Of a stretch of 64,000 nt of DNA, positions 9,514 to 19,076 are shown piece by piece (position 1 is the stretch's first letter; each line of letters begins with the position of its first letter). The translations under genes were made by a program, and so were the position numbers. The stretch is from NCBI GenBank assembly GCA_016788525.1, contig JAEUPD010000166.1, positions 27,042 through 91,041 on the forward strand, in the 5' to 3' direction. This DNA comes from Rubrivivax sp. (GTDB taxonomy: Bacteria; Pseudomonadota; Gammaproteobacteria; Burkholderiales; Burkholderiaceae_C). Under the pieces are notes generated by a model, which searched no databases, was not told the DNA's origin, and was given only the letters and a program-made list of their open reading frames with translations.

Positions 9514-10914
9514 TCAAGCCGCCGGCGCAGCCTGCGCCGGCATCGCGGGGTCGCGGTCGAAGACCGCGATGCTCTCGACATGGGCGGTGTGGGGGAACAT
9601 GTTCACCACGCCCGCCATCTGGCAGCGGTAGCCCGCCTGATGGACCAGCAGGCCGGCATCGCGCGCCAGGGTTGCGGGGTTGCAGCTGACGTAGACGATG
9701 CGAAGCGGCGGCTGCCACGTGGCGCTGCCGGCGGCAGCCTCGGCAAGCGCCTTGGCCAGCGCGAAGGCGCCTTCCCGCGGCGGGTCGACCAGCCACCGCG
9801 TGGCGGTGCCGAAGACCTGCAGCCGCTGCGCGTCGATCTCGAACAGGTTGGCCGCCTCGAAGCGGGCACGCCCGGCCAGGCCGTTCAAGCGTGCGTTGGC
9901 GCGGGCGCGCTCCACGAGGGTGTTGCTGCCCTCCACGCCCAGCACGCTGGCGCCGGTGGCCGCCATCGGCAGCGTGAAGTTGCCCAGGCCGCAGAACCAG
10001 TCGAGCGCCGGCTCCCCGGGCCGCAGGTCCAGCAGGCGCAGCGCGCGGCTCACGAGCACGCGGTTGATGTGCGGGTTGACCTGGGTGAAGTCGGTCGGCT
10101 TGAACGGCATCGTCACGCCGAACTCGGGCAAGGCGTACCAAGGCTCCGCTCGGGCTGGCACCAGCGGCTCGACGGTGTCGGGCCCGCCGGGCTGCAGCCA
10201 CCAGTGCACGCCGTGCACCTCGGCGAATGCCGCCAGGCGCCGGCGGTCGGCCTCGGCCAGCGGCTCCAGGTGGCGCAGCACCAGCACCACCTGGTCGTCC
10301 CCGGCGGCCAGCTCGATCTGCGGCAGGCGTTCACGCTGCGACATGCCGCCGATCAGCGCGCGCAGCGCGGGCAGCAGCGCGCTCACTTTCGGCGGCAGCA
10401 CCGCGCAGCTGGTCATGTCGGCCACGTAGCGCGACTTGCGCTCGTGAAAGCCCACCAGCACCGTGCCCTTCTTGGCCACGTACCGCACCGACAGCCGCGC
10501 GCGATAGCGATAGCCCCACCCCGGCCCGGCGATCGGCGGCAGCATCTGCTCGGGCTTCACCTTGGCCAGGTGCCACAACGCGTCTTCCAGCACACGCTGC
10601 TTGACAGCCACCTGCGCGGCCAGGTGCAGGTGCTGCATCTTGCAGCCGCCGCAGGCGCCGGCGTGCAGGCCGAAGTGCGGGCAGGCCGGCTTCACGCGCT
10701 GGGCACTCTCGCGCGCGATGGCCGAGACCTGGCCCTGCTCCCACTGGTTCTTCTTGCGCGCGACCTGCACCTGCACGCGCTCGCCGGGCAGCGCGCCTTC
10801 GATGAAGACGACCTTTCCCGCGCCCTCGGCGCCCGGTTCCGGCGCGCGGTGCGCCACGCCCTGCCCTTCGAGGTCCAGCGACTCGACCTCGAGCCATTCG
10901 AAGCCCGGATTCAT
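9514..10914 (-). CDS. rlmD: 23S rRNA (uracil-1939-C5)-methyltransferase RlmD
   Basis: SAM-dependent enzyme that methylates U1939 of 23S rRNA. The 466-residue protein has an N-terminal TRAM domain ([16 protein letters not shown] then [11 protein letters not shown]), a 4Fe-4S cluster motif [14 protein letters not shown] near residues 77-90 with a fourth Cys near 167, a Rossmann methyltransferase core ([14 protein letters not shown] near 305) and the catalytic-Cys loop [12 protein letters not shown] near 408. The ATG at 10914 matches the family start; a much longer upstream frame is not coding. It is convergent with the BI-1-like gene and codirectional with the ABC operon, but a terminator separates it from the latter. 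Confidence 0.96.
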   Translation of the reverse strand: MNPGFEWLEVESLDLEGQGVAHRAPEPGAEGAGKVVFIEGALPGERVQVQVARKKNQWEQGQVSAIARESAQRVKPACPHFGLHAGACGGCKMQHLHLAAQVAVKQRVLEDALWHLAKVKPEQMLPPIAGPGWGYRYRARLSVRYVAKKGTVLVGFHERKSRYVADMTSCAVLPPKVSALLPALRALIGGMSQRERLPQIELAAGDDQVVLVLRHLEPLAEADRRRLAAFAEVHGVHWWLQPGGPDTVEPLVPARAEPWYALPEFGVTMPFKPTDFTQVNPHINRVLVSRALRLLDLRPGEPALDWFCGLGNFTLPMAATGASVLGVEGSNTLVERARANARLNGLAGRARFEAANLFEIDAQRLQVFGTATRWLVDPPREGAFALAKALAEAAAGSATWQPPLRIVYVSCNPATLARDAGLLVHQAGYRCQMAGVVNMFPHTAHVESIAVFDRDPAMPAQAAPAA

Positions 10915-10946
10915 CGCCGCGATTATCCGGGCGCCCTCAAAGCACA

Positions 10947-10968
10947 ACGGCCGCCCGAAGGCGGCCGT
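10947..10968 (-). terminator. Terminator ending the liv/acyl-CoA ligase operon
   Basis: Perfect 9-bp stem ACGGCCGCC / GGCGGCCGT with a tetraloop, 22 bases after the stop of the binding-protein gene on the minus strand, followed there by TGTGCTTTG. The T-tract is weak, so efficiency is uncertain. Confidence 0.65.
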
Positions 10969-10990
10969 GGGCATCAGGCGGAAGGCACCG

Positions 10991-12157
10991 TCAGGGCTTG
11001 ATGTAGTCCGAGACCACCTTCCAGCGCGCGTCTTGCAGTTGCGACAGTCGGGCCACGTCGCTGGCCTGCCGCTTGTTCGGGCCGAACTTGGCGATCGGGC
11101 TGCCGAAGATGTCGGCCGGGAACTCATTCACCTCGGCGGCCTTGATGAAGCTGTCGGCGGTGAGGTTGGGGCCGGCACGGTTGACGACCTGGATGAACGC
11201 GTCGATCGCCGTGTAGCCATAGACGGAGAAGACGGTCGGGTCTTCGTTGAACTTGGTCTTGTACTTGGCGGCCCAGAAGCGGATGGCGTTGGCGCTTTCG
11301 TCCAGGTACGGGTGCTGCACCGTCATCGTCGCATACAGGCCGTCCATCGCCTTGCCGCCAAGCTTGTGGATCAGGTCGGTGTAGGCGGCGTTGGAGCCGA
11401 GGAAGGTGGGCGAAAAGCCCGTCTTGCGCGACTCGGCGATGGTGCCCACGGTCTCGCGGATGATGGTGCCCAGCACCACGAAGTCGCAGCCGGCCGCCTT
11501 CATGCGCGCCACCTGCGAGCTGAAGTCGGTGGCACCGCGCTTGAAGCTGGTCTTCTCGGCCAGGTCCAGACCGATGGTCTTCAGCCCCGCCTCGGCGCCG
11601 CGCATCACCTCGAGGCCGAAGTCGTCGTCCTGGTACAGCGTGCAGGCCTTCTTCGCGCCCTTCTCCTTGGCCAGCCGGGGAGCGGCCACGCGCATCTGGT
11701 CGAAGTAGCTGGCCGCGAACGAGAACTTCAGCTTGTGGAAAGGCTGGAACATGTCCTGCGAAGAGGTGAGCGGGAACCAGTTGATCACGCCCTTCTCGAG
11801 CTGCACCGGCAGCGCGGCGTTGTTGTGCGCCGTGCCGATGTGCTGGACCATGGCGAAGATCTTGTCCTGGTTGACCAGCTTCTGGGCGGCCAGCACGGCC
11901 TTCCTCGGGTCGTAGGCGCTGTCCTCGACGACCAGCTTGATCTTGCGGCCGTGGATCGCACCCTGCTCGTTCAGCTCGTCCAGACGCAACTGCATGCCGT
12001 TGCGGGCCTGCTTGCCAAAACCGGCGATCGGGCCCGACAGGTCCTGGATCGAGCCGATCGTGATCTCGGTCTTGCTGACACCTTGGGTCTGCGCCGAGGC
12101 AGCCGCGGCGGCCAGGGCCAGCACCGCAGCGGCCAGCACGGGAATCGTTCTCTTCAT
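10991..12157 (-). CDS. Periplasmic branched-chain-amino-acid-type ABC substrate-binding protein
   Basis: 388-residue LivJ/LivK-like (periplasmic binding fold I) protein. A clear Sec signal peptide ([22 protein letters not shown]) is followed by the mature start [13 protein letters not shown] typical of the family; [20 protein letters not shown] and [12 protein letters not shown] lie in the two lobes. The ligand may be a carboxylic or aromatic acid rather than an amino acid, because the gene shares an operon with an acyl-CoA ligase. It is the last gene of the operon, 111 bases after the ligase, with AAGGAGA directly before the ATG. The extra spacing suggests it may be expressed more strongly from its own start. 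Confidence 0.92.
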   Translation of the reverse strand: MKRTIPVLAAAVLALAAAAASAQTQGVSKTEITIGSIQDLSGPIAGFGKQARNGMQLRLDELNEQGAIHGRKIKLVVEDSAYDPRKAVLAAQKLVNQDKIFAMVQHIGTAHNNAALPVQLEKGVINWFPLTSSQDMFQPFHKLKFSFAASYFDQMRVAAPRLAKEKGAKKACTLYQDDDFGLEVMRGAEAGLKTIGLDLAEKTSFKRGATDFSSQVARMKAAGCDFVVLGTIIRETVGTIAESRKTGFSPTFLGSNAAYTDLIHKLGGKAMDGLYATMTVQHPYLDESANAIRFWAAKYKTKFNEDPTVFSVYGYTAIDAFIQVVNRAGPNLTADSFIKAAEVNEFPADIFGSPIAKFGPNKRQASDVARLSQLQDARWKVVSDYIKP

Positions 12158-12268
12158 GGGGTCTCCTTGGGGAAAGACGGGAACAACGGAAGACTCGAAC
12201 CCGGATTGTCGAACCCGACAGGTCTCACCGGGGTTGTCGGGGACACTACCTAGGGCAAGCCCTGATGC

Positions 12269-14128
12269 TCACCGGTACATCGCCTCGATCTGCGGCGCGT
12301 ACTTCTGCTGCACGAGCTTGCGCTTGAGCTTCATCGTCGGCGTCAGCTCCTCGTCTTCAGCGGTGAGCTGGGTCTCGAGCAGGTGGTACTTCTTGATCTG
12401 CTCGACACGGGCGAACTTGGCGTTGACCTTGTCGATCTCGGTCTGGATCAGCGCCCTCACCTCAGGCGCGCGCGTGAGGCTGGCGTAGTTGCTGAACGGC
12501 ACGTCGTGGTCCTGCGCGTACTTCTCGACGTTCTCCTGGTCGATCATGATGATGGCCGTGAGGAACGCGCGCTTGTCGCCGATGACCACCGCGTCGGTGA
12601 CGTAGGGCGAGAACTTCAGTTCGTTCTCCCACTCGCTGGGCGTGACGTTCTTGCCGCCCGCGGTGATGATGATGTCCTTCATGCGGTCGGTGATCTTGAA
12701 GTAGCCGTCGGCATCGACCGCGCCCACGTCGCCGGTGTGCAGCCAGCCTTCGGCGTCGATCGTCTCGGCGGTCTTCTCGGGCTGGTTCAGGTAGCCCATG
12801 AAGACGTTCCTGCCGCGCACCAGGATCTCGCCGGTGGCCGGGTCGATCTTCACCTCGTTCCACGGGCAGGCGATGCCGATCGAGCCCGGCTTCACGCGGC
12901 CGGCGGGCATGTAGGTCGAGGCGCCACAGCTCTCGCTCATGCCCCACACCTCGAGCATCGGCACACCCAGCGCCAGGTACCACTTGACGAGGTCGGGCGA
13001 GATCGGCGCGGCGCCGGTCACGCACAGCCGCGCGCGGTCGATGCCGATCATCTTGCGCACGTTTGAAAGCGCCAGCCATTCGGCAAGGCGGAACTTGAGC
13101 TTCTGCGCGCCGCTCACCGGCCGCCCGGCCAGCACGGCGTCGGCCACGTCCATGCCGGCTTTCAGCGACCACATGTAGGCCAGCTGCTGGATCTTGCCGG
13201 CCTCCTTTACCGCGATCGTCACGCCCGAATAGAACTTCTCCCACACCCGCGGCACCGCCGTCACGAGGGTGGGTGAGATCTCGCGCACGTTCTCGGGAAC
13301 CGTGTCGGGGTTCTCCACGAAGTTGAGCTTGGCGCCGTTGTACATGGCCTGGTACTCGCCACCCATGCGTTCGGCGATGTGGCACAGCGGCAGGAAGCAC
13401 ATGCGCTCGTCTTCCTCGCTGCCCGGACCCCACAGCGTCTCCGCCCCGCGCATCTCCGTCACCAGCGTGCGGTGGCTGTGCATCACGCCCTTGGGCCGGC
13501 CGGTGGTGCCCGAGGTGTAGATGAGGATGGCCAGCGCCTCGGGGTCCAGCGCCGAGATGCGTTGCTCCATCGCGCCGGGGTGCGCCTTCGCGTGCTCGCG
13601 GCCCTGCTGGCGCAGCGCCTCGAAGGACATCACCTGCTCGTCCTTCAGGTCGTGCAGGCCTTCCATGTCGAAGACCACGATGCGGCGCAGGTGGGGCAGC
13701 CGCGCACGCACTTCCAGCGCCTTGTCCAGCTGCTCGTCGTCTTCGACGAAGAGGATCACCGAGCCGGAGTCCTCGCACAGGTAGTGCACCTGACCGGCCG
13801 CATCGGTGGGGTAGATGCCGTTGGCCACGCCGCCGGCACTGAGTGCGCCGAGGTCCGTCAGCACCCATTCGACCACCGTGTTGCTGAGGATGGAGATGCG
13901 CTCACCGGGCTGCAGGCCGATGGCGATGAGCCCGTGGGCCACCTCTCGCACCGCTTCGCCGGTGCGGTTCCAGCTCCAGCTGCGCCAGATGCCCAGGTCC
14001 TTCTCGCGCATCCAGATCCGGTCGCCGCGCTTCTTCACGGCGTTCCAGAAGACGTCGGGGATGGTGTCGCCCGGCACACGGATGGCCGTGTCCGGGGCGC
14101 TCATGGTCATGTTCCAGAGTTGCGGCAT
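12269..14128 (-). CDS. AMP-dependent (long-chain-type) acyl-CoA ligase
   Basis: 619-residue adenylate-forming enzyme that activates a carboxylic acid with ATP and CoA. Core motifs are YTSGTTGRPKGVMHSH (about residue 203), the A4/A5 region VTGAAPISPDLVKWY and EVWGMSESCG, LHTGDVGAVDADGYF with the hinge KITDRMKDIIITAGGKNVTPSE, and the C-terminal lysine-containing segment LTPTMKLKRKL. Length and motifs resemble the FadD15-like long-chain ligases commonly linked to livHMGF genes in betaproteobacteria. The true substrate, fatty or aromatic, is not determinable. It lies 36 bases after livF in the same operon. A second possible start (MTMSAPD) is six codons downstream. Confidence 0.93.
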   Translation of the reverse strand: MPQLWNMTMSAPDTAIRVPGDTIPDVFWNAVKKRGDRIWMREKDLGIWRSWSWNRTGEAVREVAHGLIAIGLQPGERISILSNTVVEWVLTDLGALSAGGVANGIYPTDAAGQVHYLCEDSGSVILFVEDDEQLDKALEVRARLPHLRRIVVFDMEGLHDLKDEQVMSFEALRQQGREHAKAHPGAMEQRISALDPEALAILIYTSGTTGRPKGVMHSHRTLVTEMRGAETLWGPGSEEDERMCFLPLCHIAERMGGEYQAMYNGAKLNFVENPDTVPENVREISPTLVTAVPRVWEKFYSGVTIAVKEAGKIQQLAYMWSLKAGMDVADAVLAGRPVSGAQKLKFRLAEWLALSNVRKMIGIDRARLCVTGAAPISPDLVKWYLALGVPMLEVWGMSESCGASTYMPAGRVKPGSIGIACPWNEVKIDPATGEILVRGRNVFMGYLNQPEKTAETIDAEGWLHTGDVGAVDADGYFKITDRMKDIIITAGGKNVTPSEWENELKFSPYVTDAVVIGDKRAFLTAIIMIDQENVEKYAQDHDVPFSNYASLTRAPEVRALIQTEIDKVNAKFARVEQIKKYHLLETQLTAEDEELTPTMKLKRKLVQQKYAPQIEAMYR

Positions 14129-14164
14129 GGGTGTCCGGCAGGCTGCTTGCGGATCGGAGCGGGC

Positions 14165-14941
14165 TCAGCGCCAGGTCTTCTTCTTCTTCCAGCGCCGCTC
14201 GCCGCGCACGCCGGCGTCCTTCATGCCGAGGTAGAACTCCTTGACGTCTTCCTTCTCGCGCAGCACGGCGCACTTGTCTTCCATGACGATGCGGCCGTTC
14301 TCCAGCACGTAGCCGTAGTCGGCCACGTTCAGCGCCATGTTGGCGTTCTGCTCCACCAGCAGGATGGTGGTGCCGCGCTCGCGGTTGATGCGCACCACGA
14401 TCTCGAAGATCTCGCGTGTGAGCTTGGGCGAAAGGCCAAGGCTCGGCTCGTCCAGCAGGATCATCTCGGGCGCGGCCACCAGCGCCCGCGCGATGGCCAG
14501 CATCTGCTGCTGGCCGCCGGAAAGCAGCCCGGCCTCCTGGCGCTCGCGCTCCTTCAAGATCGGGAAGTAGCGCAGCGCCGTCTCCATGTCGCGCGCGATG
14601 CCGTCCTTGTCGGCGCGGGTGTAGGCGCCCATCACCAGGTTGTCGTGCACCGAAAGCAGCGGGAACACCTCGCGCCCCTCGGGCACGTGCATCAGGCCCA
14701 TGCGCACGATGGCCGCCGGGGCCTTCGAGGTGATGTCGGCGCCCTTGAAGTGCACCGTGCCGCGGCGCGGGTCGATGATGCCGGAGATGGTCTTGAGGAT
14801 CGTCGTCTTGCCGGCGCCGTTGCTGCCCAGCACGGTGGCGATCTCACCCTTGCGCACCTTCAGGCTCACGCCGCGGATGGCGCGGATGGGGCCGTAGGCG
14901 CTCTCGACGTTGGAAAGCACCAGGACTTCTTCGCCGCTCAT
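14165..14941 (-). CDS. livF: Branched-chain-type ABC transporter ATPase, LivF type
   Basis: 258-residue nucleotide-binding subunit. Walker A GSNGAGKTT (about residue 38), the signature LSGGQQQMLAIARAL, Walker B MILLDEPSLGLSP and the switch histidine region are intact. LMHVPEGREVFPLLSV identifies the LivF subfamily. The C-terminus carries an unusual basic tail (RRWKKKKTWR). It pairs with LivG on the cytoplasmic face of LivHM. The ATG at 14941 lies 104 bases after the livG stop, a wider gap than elsewhere in the operon, filled with GC-rich sequence. Confidence 0.95.
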   Translation of the reverse strand: MSGEEVLVLSNVESAYGPIRAIRGVSLKVRKGEIATVLGSNGAGKTTILKTISGIIDPRRGTVHFKGADITSKAPAAIVRMGLMHVPEGREVFPLLSVHDNLVMGAYTRADKDGIARDMETALRYFPILKERERQEAGLLSGGQQQMLAIARALVAAPEMILLDEPSLGLSPKLTREIFEIVVRINRERGTTILLVEQNANMALNVADYGYVLENGRIVMEDKCAVLREKEDVKEFYLGMKDAGVRGERRWKKKKTWR

Positions 14942-15045
14942 CGCGCCACCTGCAAGCCAGGCGCGCGCCGCGGACCCGGCTTTGCCGCTCCGCTGGCGGC
15001 GCCCCGCGGGACGAGCCGACCGAAGGCCGCTTCGGGGCGAGCCAT

Positions 15046-15843
15046 CTAGGCGGCCCTCCGCAGCGACGACATGTCGTCGGAGGAACCAAGGTAGGCCTCG
15101 ACCACCCCGCGGTGCGCCTGCACCTCGGCGGGCGTGCCCAGCGCCAGCACCTCGCCCTGGTTCATCGCCAGCACCCGGTCGCTCACCTTGCCCACCAGCG
15201 ACATGTCGTGCTCGACCATCAGCACGGTGATGCCGAACTCGCGCCGGATGTCGTCGATCCAGAACACCATGTCTTCGGTCTCTTCGACGTTCAGGCCCGA
15301 GCTCGGCTCGTCCAGCAGCAACAGCTTCGGTTCCGAGGCGAGCGCGCGCGCCAGTTCCACCACCTTGCGCACGCCATAGGGCAGGCCGGCGATCATGCTG
15401 TCGCGGTGGTGCTGCAGGTCGAGGAAATCGATCACCCGCTCGGCCTTCTCGCGCGCGGCCAGCGCGGCGCGCCGCGCCTTCGGCGTGAAGAACAGGTCGT
15501 CGATGAGGCTCGTGCCACGATGCGTGTGGTGGCCGATGAGCAGGTTCTGCAGCACCGTGGCGTGCTCGAACAGCTCGATGTTCTGGAACGTGCGCGCGAT
15601 GCCCAGCGCCGCCACCGCGTGCGGCGGCTGGCTGGTGAGGTCCATGCCGTTGTACGTGATGCGCCCGGAGGTCGGCGTGTAGATGCGGCTGATGAGGTTG
15701 AAGACCGTGGTCTTGCCCGCGCCATTGGGGCCGATGAGGGTGAAGACCTCGCCCTTCTTCACCTCGAAGCTGACCTTGTTGACGGCCAGCACGCCGCCGA
15801 AGCGCACGCTCAGATTCTCGGCCGAAAGAAGCACGTCGCTCAT
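15046..15843 (-). CDS. livG: Branched-chain-type ABC transporter ATPase, LivG type
   Basis: 265-residue ATPase partner of LivF. Walker A GPNGAGKTTVFNLISR, the LivG-specific ARTFQNIELFEHATVLQNLL segment, a LivG-type signature region (PYGVRKVVELARAL, where the usual LSGGQ is replaced), Walker B LLLLDEPSSGLN and DIRREFGITVLMVEHDM are all present. The deviating signature loop is common in this subfamily. ATG 15843 is only 7 bases after the livM stop, so translation is probably coupled. Confidence 0.95.
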   Translation of the reverse strand: MSDVLLSAENLSVRFGGVLAVNKVSFEVKKGEVFTLIGPNGAGKTTVFNLISRIYTPTSGRITYNGMDLTSQPPHAVAALGIARTFQNIELFEHATVLQNLLIGHHTHRGTSLIDDLFFTPKARRAALAAREKAERVIDFLDLQHHRDSMIAGLPYGVRKVVELARALASEPKLLLLDEPSSGLNVEETEDMVFWIDDIRREFGITVLMVEHDMSLVGKVSDRVLAMNQGEVLALGTPAEVQAHRGVVEAYLGSSDDMSSLRRAA

Positions 15844-15850
15844 GGCCGGC

Positions 15851-16927
15851 TCACCGCAGACGGTCGGACTTCTGGAACGCTTTCTGCCGCCTGAACATGC
15901 CCTTGCGGTAGAAAGGGAAGATGGTGAAGTAGGTGCGGATCTTCAGCCAGCGGCCGTAAAGGCCCATCGGCTCGAACAGCACGAAGGCGATCAGCACCAC
16001 GCCGTAGACCACCGCCTTCAGGCCTGGCGCCTGGCCGATGAAGTCCGGCAGCACGTCCTTCACTGCCGAGATGAGTTGCGGCATCGTGATGAGGAAGATC
16101 GCGCCGAGGAACGCACCATGCACCGAGCCGAGGCCGCCGATCACCACCATGAGCAAGAGGTCGATCGACTGGATGATGTTGAACTGCTCGGGGCTGAGGA
16201 ACTTGATCATGTGCCCGTACAGCGCCCCACCCAGACCGGCCAGCGCCGCGGAGATCGCGAAGCTCAGTGTCTTGTAGGCTGCAAGGTGGATGCCCATGCT
16301 CTGCGCGGAGATTTCGCTGTCGCGGATGGCCACGAACGCGCGGCCCGTGGGCGAGCGCAGCAGGTTCAGGATGGCCAGCGTGGCAACCACCGTCACCGCC
16401 AGGCACAGGAAGTAGAACTCGGTGGCGGTGTCGAGCTTCCAGGTGAACAGCGCCGGCGGCTTGACGTGCATGCCGGCGTTGCCGCCGGTCACGCGCTCCC
16501 AGCGCGCGAACACCTCTTCGACGATGAAGCCGAAGGCCAGCGTGGCGATGCCGAGGTAGATGCCCTTGACGCGCAGCGCCGGCAGGCCCACCACCACACC
16601 CACCACCGCCGACAGCCCGGCCGCGGCCAGCAGCGCCAGTGGAAACGGCACGCCAGCGGCCGTCATCACTGCCTGCGTGTAGGCGCCGACGCCGAGGAAC
16701 GCCGCGTGGCCGATCGAGAACAGGCCCGTGAACCCGGCCAGCAGCATCAGCCCCAGGCCCACCACCGAGTAGATGAGCACCAGCGTCAGCTGAGCCAGCA
16801 GGTACTCGCCGAGCAGCCAGGGCGACGCCAGCAGCACCAGCATCAGAACGCTGTACCAGAACACCTGCCCGCCATGCTTGGCCAGGCGGATGTCCTGGTC
16901 GTAGTCGGTCTTGAAGATGAAGCGCAT
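15851..16927 (-). CDS. livM: Branched-chain-type ABC transporter permease, LivM type
   Basis: 358-residue inner-membrane permease with about eight to ten hydrophobic helices. Typical LivM segments are GLGLMLLAGFTGLFSIGHAAF, LGVGAYTQAVMTAAGVPFPL, GIYLGIATLAFGFIVEEVF and the coupling region RSPTGRAFVAIRDSEISAQSMG that contacts the ATPases. The cytoplasmic C-terminus is basic and longer than usual (KGMFRRQKAFQKSDRLR). It starts 13 bases after the livH stop. Confidence 0.95.
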   Translation of the reverse strand: MRFIFKTDYDQDIRLAKHGGQVFWYSVLMLVLLASPWLLGEYLLAQLTLVLIYSVVGLGLMLLAGFTGLFSIGHAAFLGVGAYTQAVMTAAGVPFPLALLAAAGLSAVVGVVVGLPALRVKGIYLGIATLAFGFIVEEVFARWERVTGGNAGMHVKPPALFTWKLDTATEFYFLCLAVTVVATLAILNLLRSPTGRAFVAIRDSEISAQSMGIHLAAYKTLSFAISAALAGLGGALYGHMIKFLSPEQFNIIQSIDLLLMVVIGGLGSVHGAFLGAIFLITMPQLISAVKDVLPDFIGQAPGLKAVVYGVVLIAFVLFEPMGLYGRWLKIRTYFTIFPFYRKGMFRRQKAFQKSDRLR

Positions 16928-16940
16928 TGCGGCGGCTCGA

Positions 16941-17816
16941 CTAGACCTTCTTGGACAGCTTCTCGCCGAACAGCCCGTTCGGCTTGACCATCAGCATCAC
17001 CAGCACCACCACATACGCGGCGATGTCCTTGAAGCCCTCGGGCAGGAAGAAGCCGGCCAACGACTCGACGATGCCGACGATCAACCCGCCGACGATGGCC
17101 CCGGGCAGGCTGCCGAAGCCGCCCACCACCGCGGCCGGGAAGGCCTTCAGCGCGATGAAGCCCATGTTGGCGTGCACGAAGGTGATCGGCGCCAGCAGGA
17201 TGCCGGCGATCGCCGCCACCGCAGAGGCCAGCGCCCACACGAGGCCGTTGATGCGCTGCACCGGGATGCCCATGTAGTACGCCGCCAGCTGGTTCTGCGA
17301 GCTGGCCTGCATCGCGATGCCGATCTTGGTGTACTTGAACATCAACGCCAATGCCATGCACAGCGCCGCGGTGGCACCGATCACCACCATCTGCTCGATG
17401 TCGAGCACCAGGCCGCCGGCCCGGGCAGTGGCATCGTTGTAGGGCACGGGCAGCACCCGCGTGTCGGTGCCGACGTCGGGAATCATCGTGATCGCACCGC
17501 GCGCGATGTAGCTGATGCCGATCGTCAGCATGACGATCGAAAACGCCGGTTGGCCCAGGATGGGGCGGATCACCGCGCGCTCCAGTGCCAGGCCGAAAAC
17601 GCCCATCGCCAGCATCGTGGCCGGAATCGACAGCCAGAACGGGAAGCCCATCACCGTGAGCAGCGCCAGCGCGAGGAACGAGCCGAGCATCATCAGCTCG
17701 CCCTGCGCGAAGCTCACCGTTTCGGTGGCCTTGTAGATCAGCACGAAGCCCAGCGCGATGAGGCCGTAGATGCAGCCTTGCGCCACGCCGCTGATCAACA
17801 ACTGCAGGATCTGCAA
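16941..17816 (-). CDS. livH: Branched-chain-type ABC transporter permease, LivH type
   Basis: About 291-residue permease, first gene of the six-gene minus-strand operon. QLLISGVAQGCIYGLIALGF at the N-terminus, ETVSFAQGELMMLGSF and the ATPase-contact region are classic LivH. No ATG is available at the N-terminus. TTG 17816 is preferred because it gives the usual (M)QILQLLISG start behind a G-rich stretch; TTG 17843 is the alternative, adding nine residues. A rare start on the first gene would limit expression of the permease. A 7-bp inverted repeat lies about 80 bases upstream. Confidence 0.9.
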   Translation of the reverse strand: MQILQLLISGVAQGCIYGLIALGFVLIYKATETVSFAQGELMMLGSFLALALLTVMGFPFWLSIPATMLAMGVFGLALERAVIRPILGQPAFSIVMLTIGISYIARGAITMIPDVGTDTRVLPVPYNDATARAGGLVLDIEQMVVIGATAALCMALALMFKYTKIGIAMQASSQNQLAAYYMGIPVQRINGLVWALASAVAAIAGILLAPITFVHANMGFIALKAFPAAVVGGFGSLPGAIVGGLIVGIVESLAGFFLPEGFKDIAAYVVVLVMLMVKPNGLFGEKLSKKV

Positions 17817-17896
17817 ACCGCCCCCCGGCGACCTGGCCGCCAAAGTGAAGGCGCGATGCTAGCGGCAGCCCCCAGCCAGCGCGCTCAAGACAAACG

Positions 17897-17914
17897 CTGA
17901 CACACAGGTGTCAG
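17897..17914. promoter_or_regulatory. Inverted repeat upstream of the liv operon (possible operator)
   Basis: CTGACAC, four-base spacer, GTGTCAG: a perfect 7-bp dyad about 80 bases before the livH start. The rest of the 234-base gap to nlpD has no other clear signal. No regulator gene adjoins it, so the binding protein is unknown. Confidence 0.35.
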
Positions 17915-18050
17915 ATCACCGGGCTCGGGGGGAAGGAGGCCGGGCCGCGCTGCGCGACGGGCCCGCATGCCGCTGGTGCACTGATCAGCCTGCGGCTGGC
18001 AGGGGCATTGCCGCCTGCACGGGCGGTCAACCTGCCGTGCGCGATGACGT

Positions 18051-19076
18051 TCAGCGCGCGGGCAGCACCTTGGCCGGATCGACCGGTTTGCCTTGCCGGC
18101 GCACTTCGAAGTGCAGCTGCACGCGGTCGGTGTCGGACGAGCCCATCTCGGCGATCTTCTGGCCGCGGCGCACGGCCTGGTCTTCCTTGACCAGCAGCGT
18201 CTGGTTGTGTGCGTAGGCCGTCAGGTAGGTGGCGTTGTGCTTCACGATGACCAGGTTGCCGTAGCCGCGCAGCCCCGAGCCTGCATACACCACACGGCCG
18301 TCGGCGGCTGCCAGCACGGGTTCGCCCGCCCTGCCCGCGATCGAAAGGCCCTTGCTGCGCGCTTCGTCGAACGGCACCGTCACGGGCCCGGTGGCGGGCC
18401 ACGACCACGCGATGTCGCCTTCGCCTTCGCGCGGCACGGCCGCCGCCGGTGCGGGCGCAGGCACCGGCACAGCCGCGGGCGGGACCGAAGGAGCCGGCGG
18501 CGACGCCGGCACAGCGCTGGCAGAGGGCACCGCAGGGCGCGCGTCCAGCGGCCGGCTCTCGATGCGTGGCACCGGTGCCACCGGCCGCACGGTGGCTGCG
18601 CCTGCCTCGGTGGGCGGCGGCGTCACGCGCAGCACCTGCCCGACCTCGAGCACGTTGGGGTTCTCGATCCCGTTCCAGCGCGCGATGTCGCGCCAGTTCT
18701 GCCCGCTCTCCAGGCCGATGCGCACAAGCGTATCGCCGGCCTTGACCATGTGATGCCCGGCCGGCACGCCACCTTCGGCCGGAACGCGTGACACGGCCTC
18801 GGGCGCAGAGGCCGCCGGTGCAGGAGCCGCGGGCGCGACCGGGCCTGCCACGGCCGGCGCGGAGGCAGCCGAAGCTGCAGGCGGCGGGGCGCTGGCCCTC
18901 GCAGCCGAGTCGGCCAGCACGGCGCCGGCAGGACCCACTGCAGTCGGCACACGCTGCTCGACCGGTGCCAGGGTGCCACGTGACGCGCAGCCCGCCCCCA
19001 GCAGGCCAATCAGCGCGGCCAGGGCTGCGCGCGATGCATTCAGCGCGACGCCGGAGGGTTTGTGGCAGTTGTTCAT
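18051..19076 (-). CDS. nlpD: NlpD-like lipoprotein with LysM and degenerate LytM (M23) domain
   Basis: 341-residue outer-membrane lipoprotein that in relatives activates amidases during cell separation. The lipobox LLGAGC puts the lipidated Cys at residue 30. A LysM domain (MVKAGDTLVRIGLESG, about 110-155), an Ala/Pro linker (about 155-235) and a LytM domain (about 240-341) follow. Zinc ligands look lost: the usual HLHFE is QLHFE here and the first His/Asp pair is missing near SKGLSIAGRAGEP. It is thus probably an activator rather than a peptidase, as known for E. coli NlpD. It overlaps the pcm stop by four bases (ATGA). rpoS, the usual downstream neighbour, is absent. Confidence 0.9.
   Translation of the reverse strand: MNNCHKPSGVALNASRAALAALIGLLGAGCASRGTLAPVEQRVPTAVGPAGAVLADSAARASAPPPAASAASAPAVAGPVAPAAPAPAASAPEAVSRVPAEGGVPAGHHMVKAGDTLVRIGLESGQNWRDIARWNGIENPNVLEVGQVLRVTPPPTEAGAATVRPVAPVPRIESRPLDARPAVPSASAVPASPPAPSVPPAAVPVPAPAPAAAVPREGEGDIAWSWPATGPVTVPFDEARSKGLSIAGRAGEPVLAAADGRVVYAGSGLRGYGNLVIVKHNATYLTAYAHNQTLLVKEDQAVRRGQKIAEMGSSDTDRVQLHFEVRRQGKPVDPAKVLPAR

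Noticed and set aside
17997-18012. Sigma-54-like TGGCAG-N5-TTGCC on the plus strand
   Set aside because: GG-N10-GC spacing is present, but it points into the 3' end of the minus-strand nlpD gene with no plus-strand gene downstream. It shows that such matches arise by chance in this GC-rich DNA.
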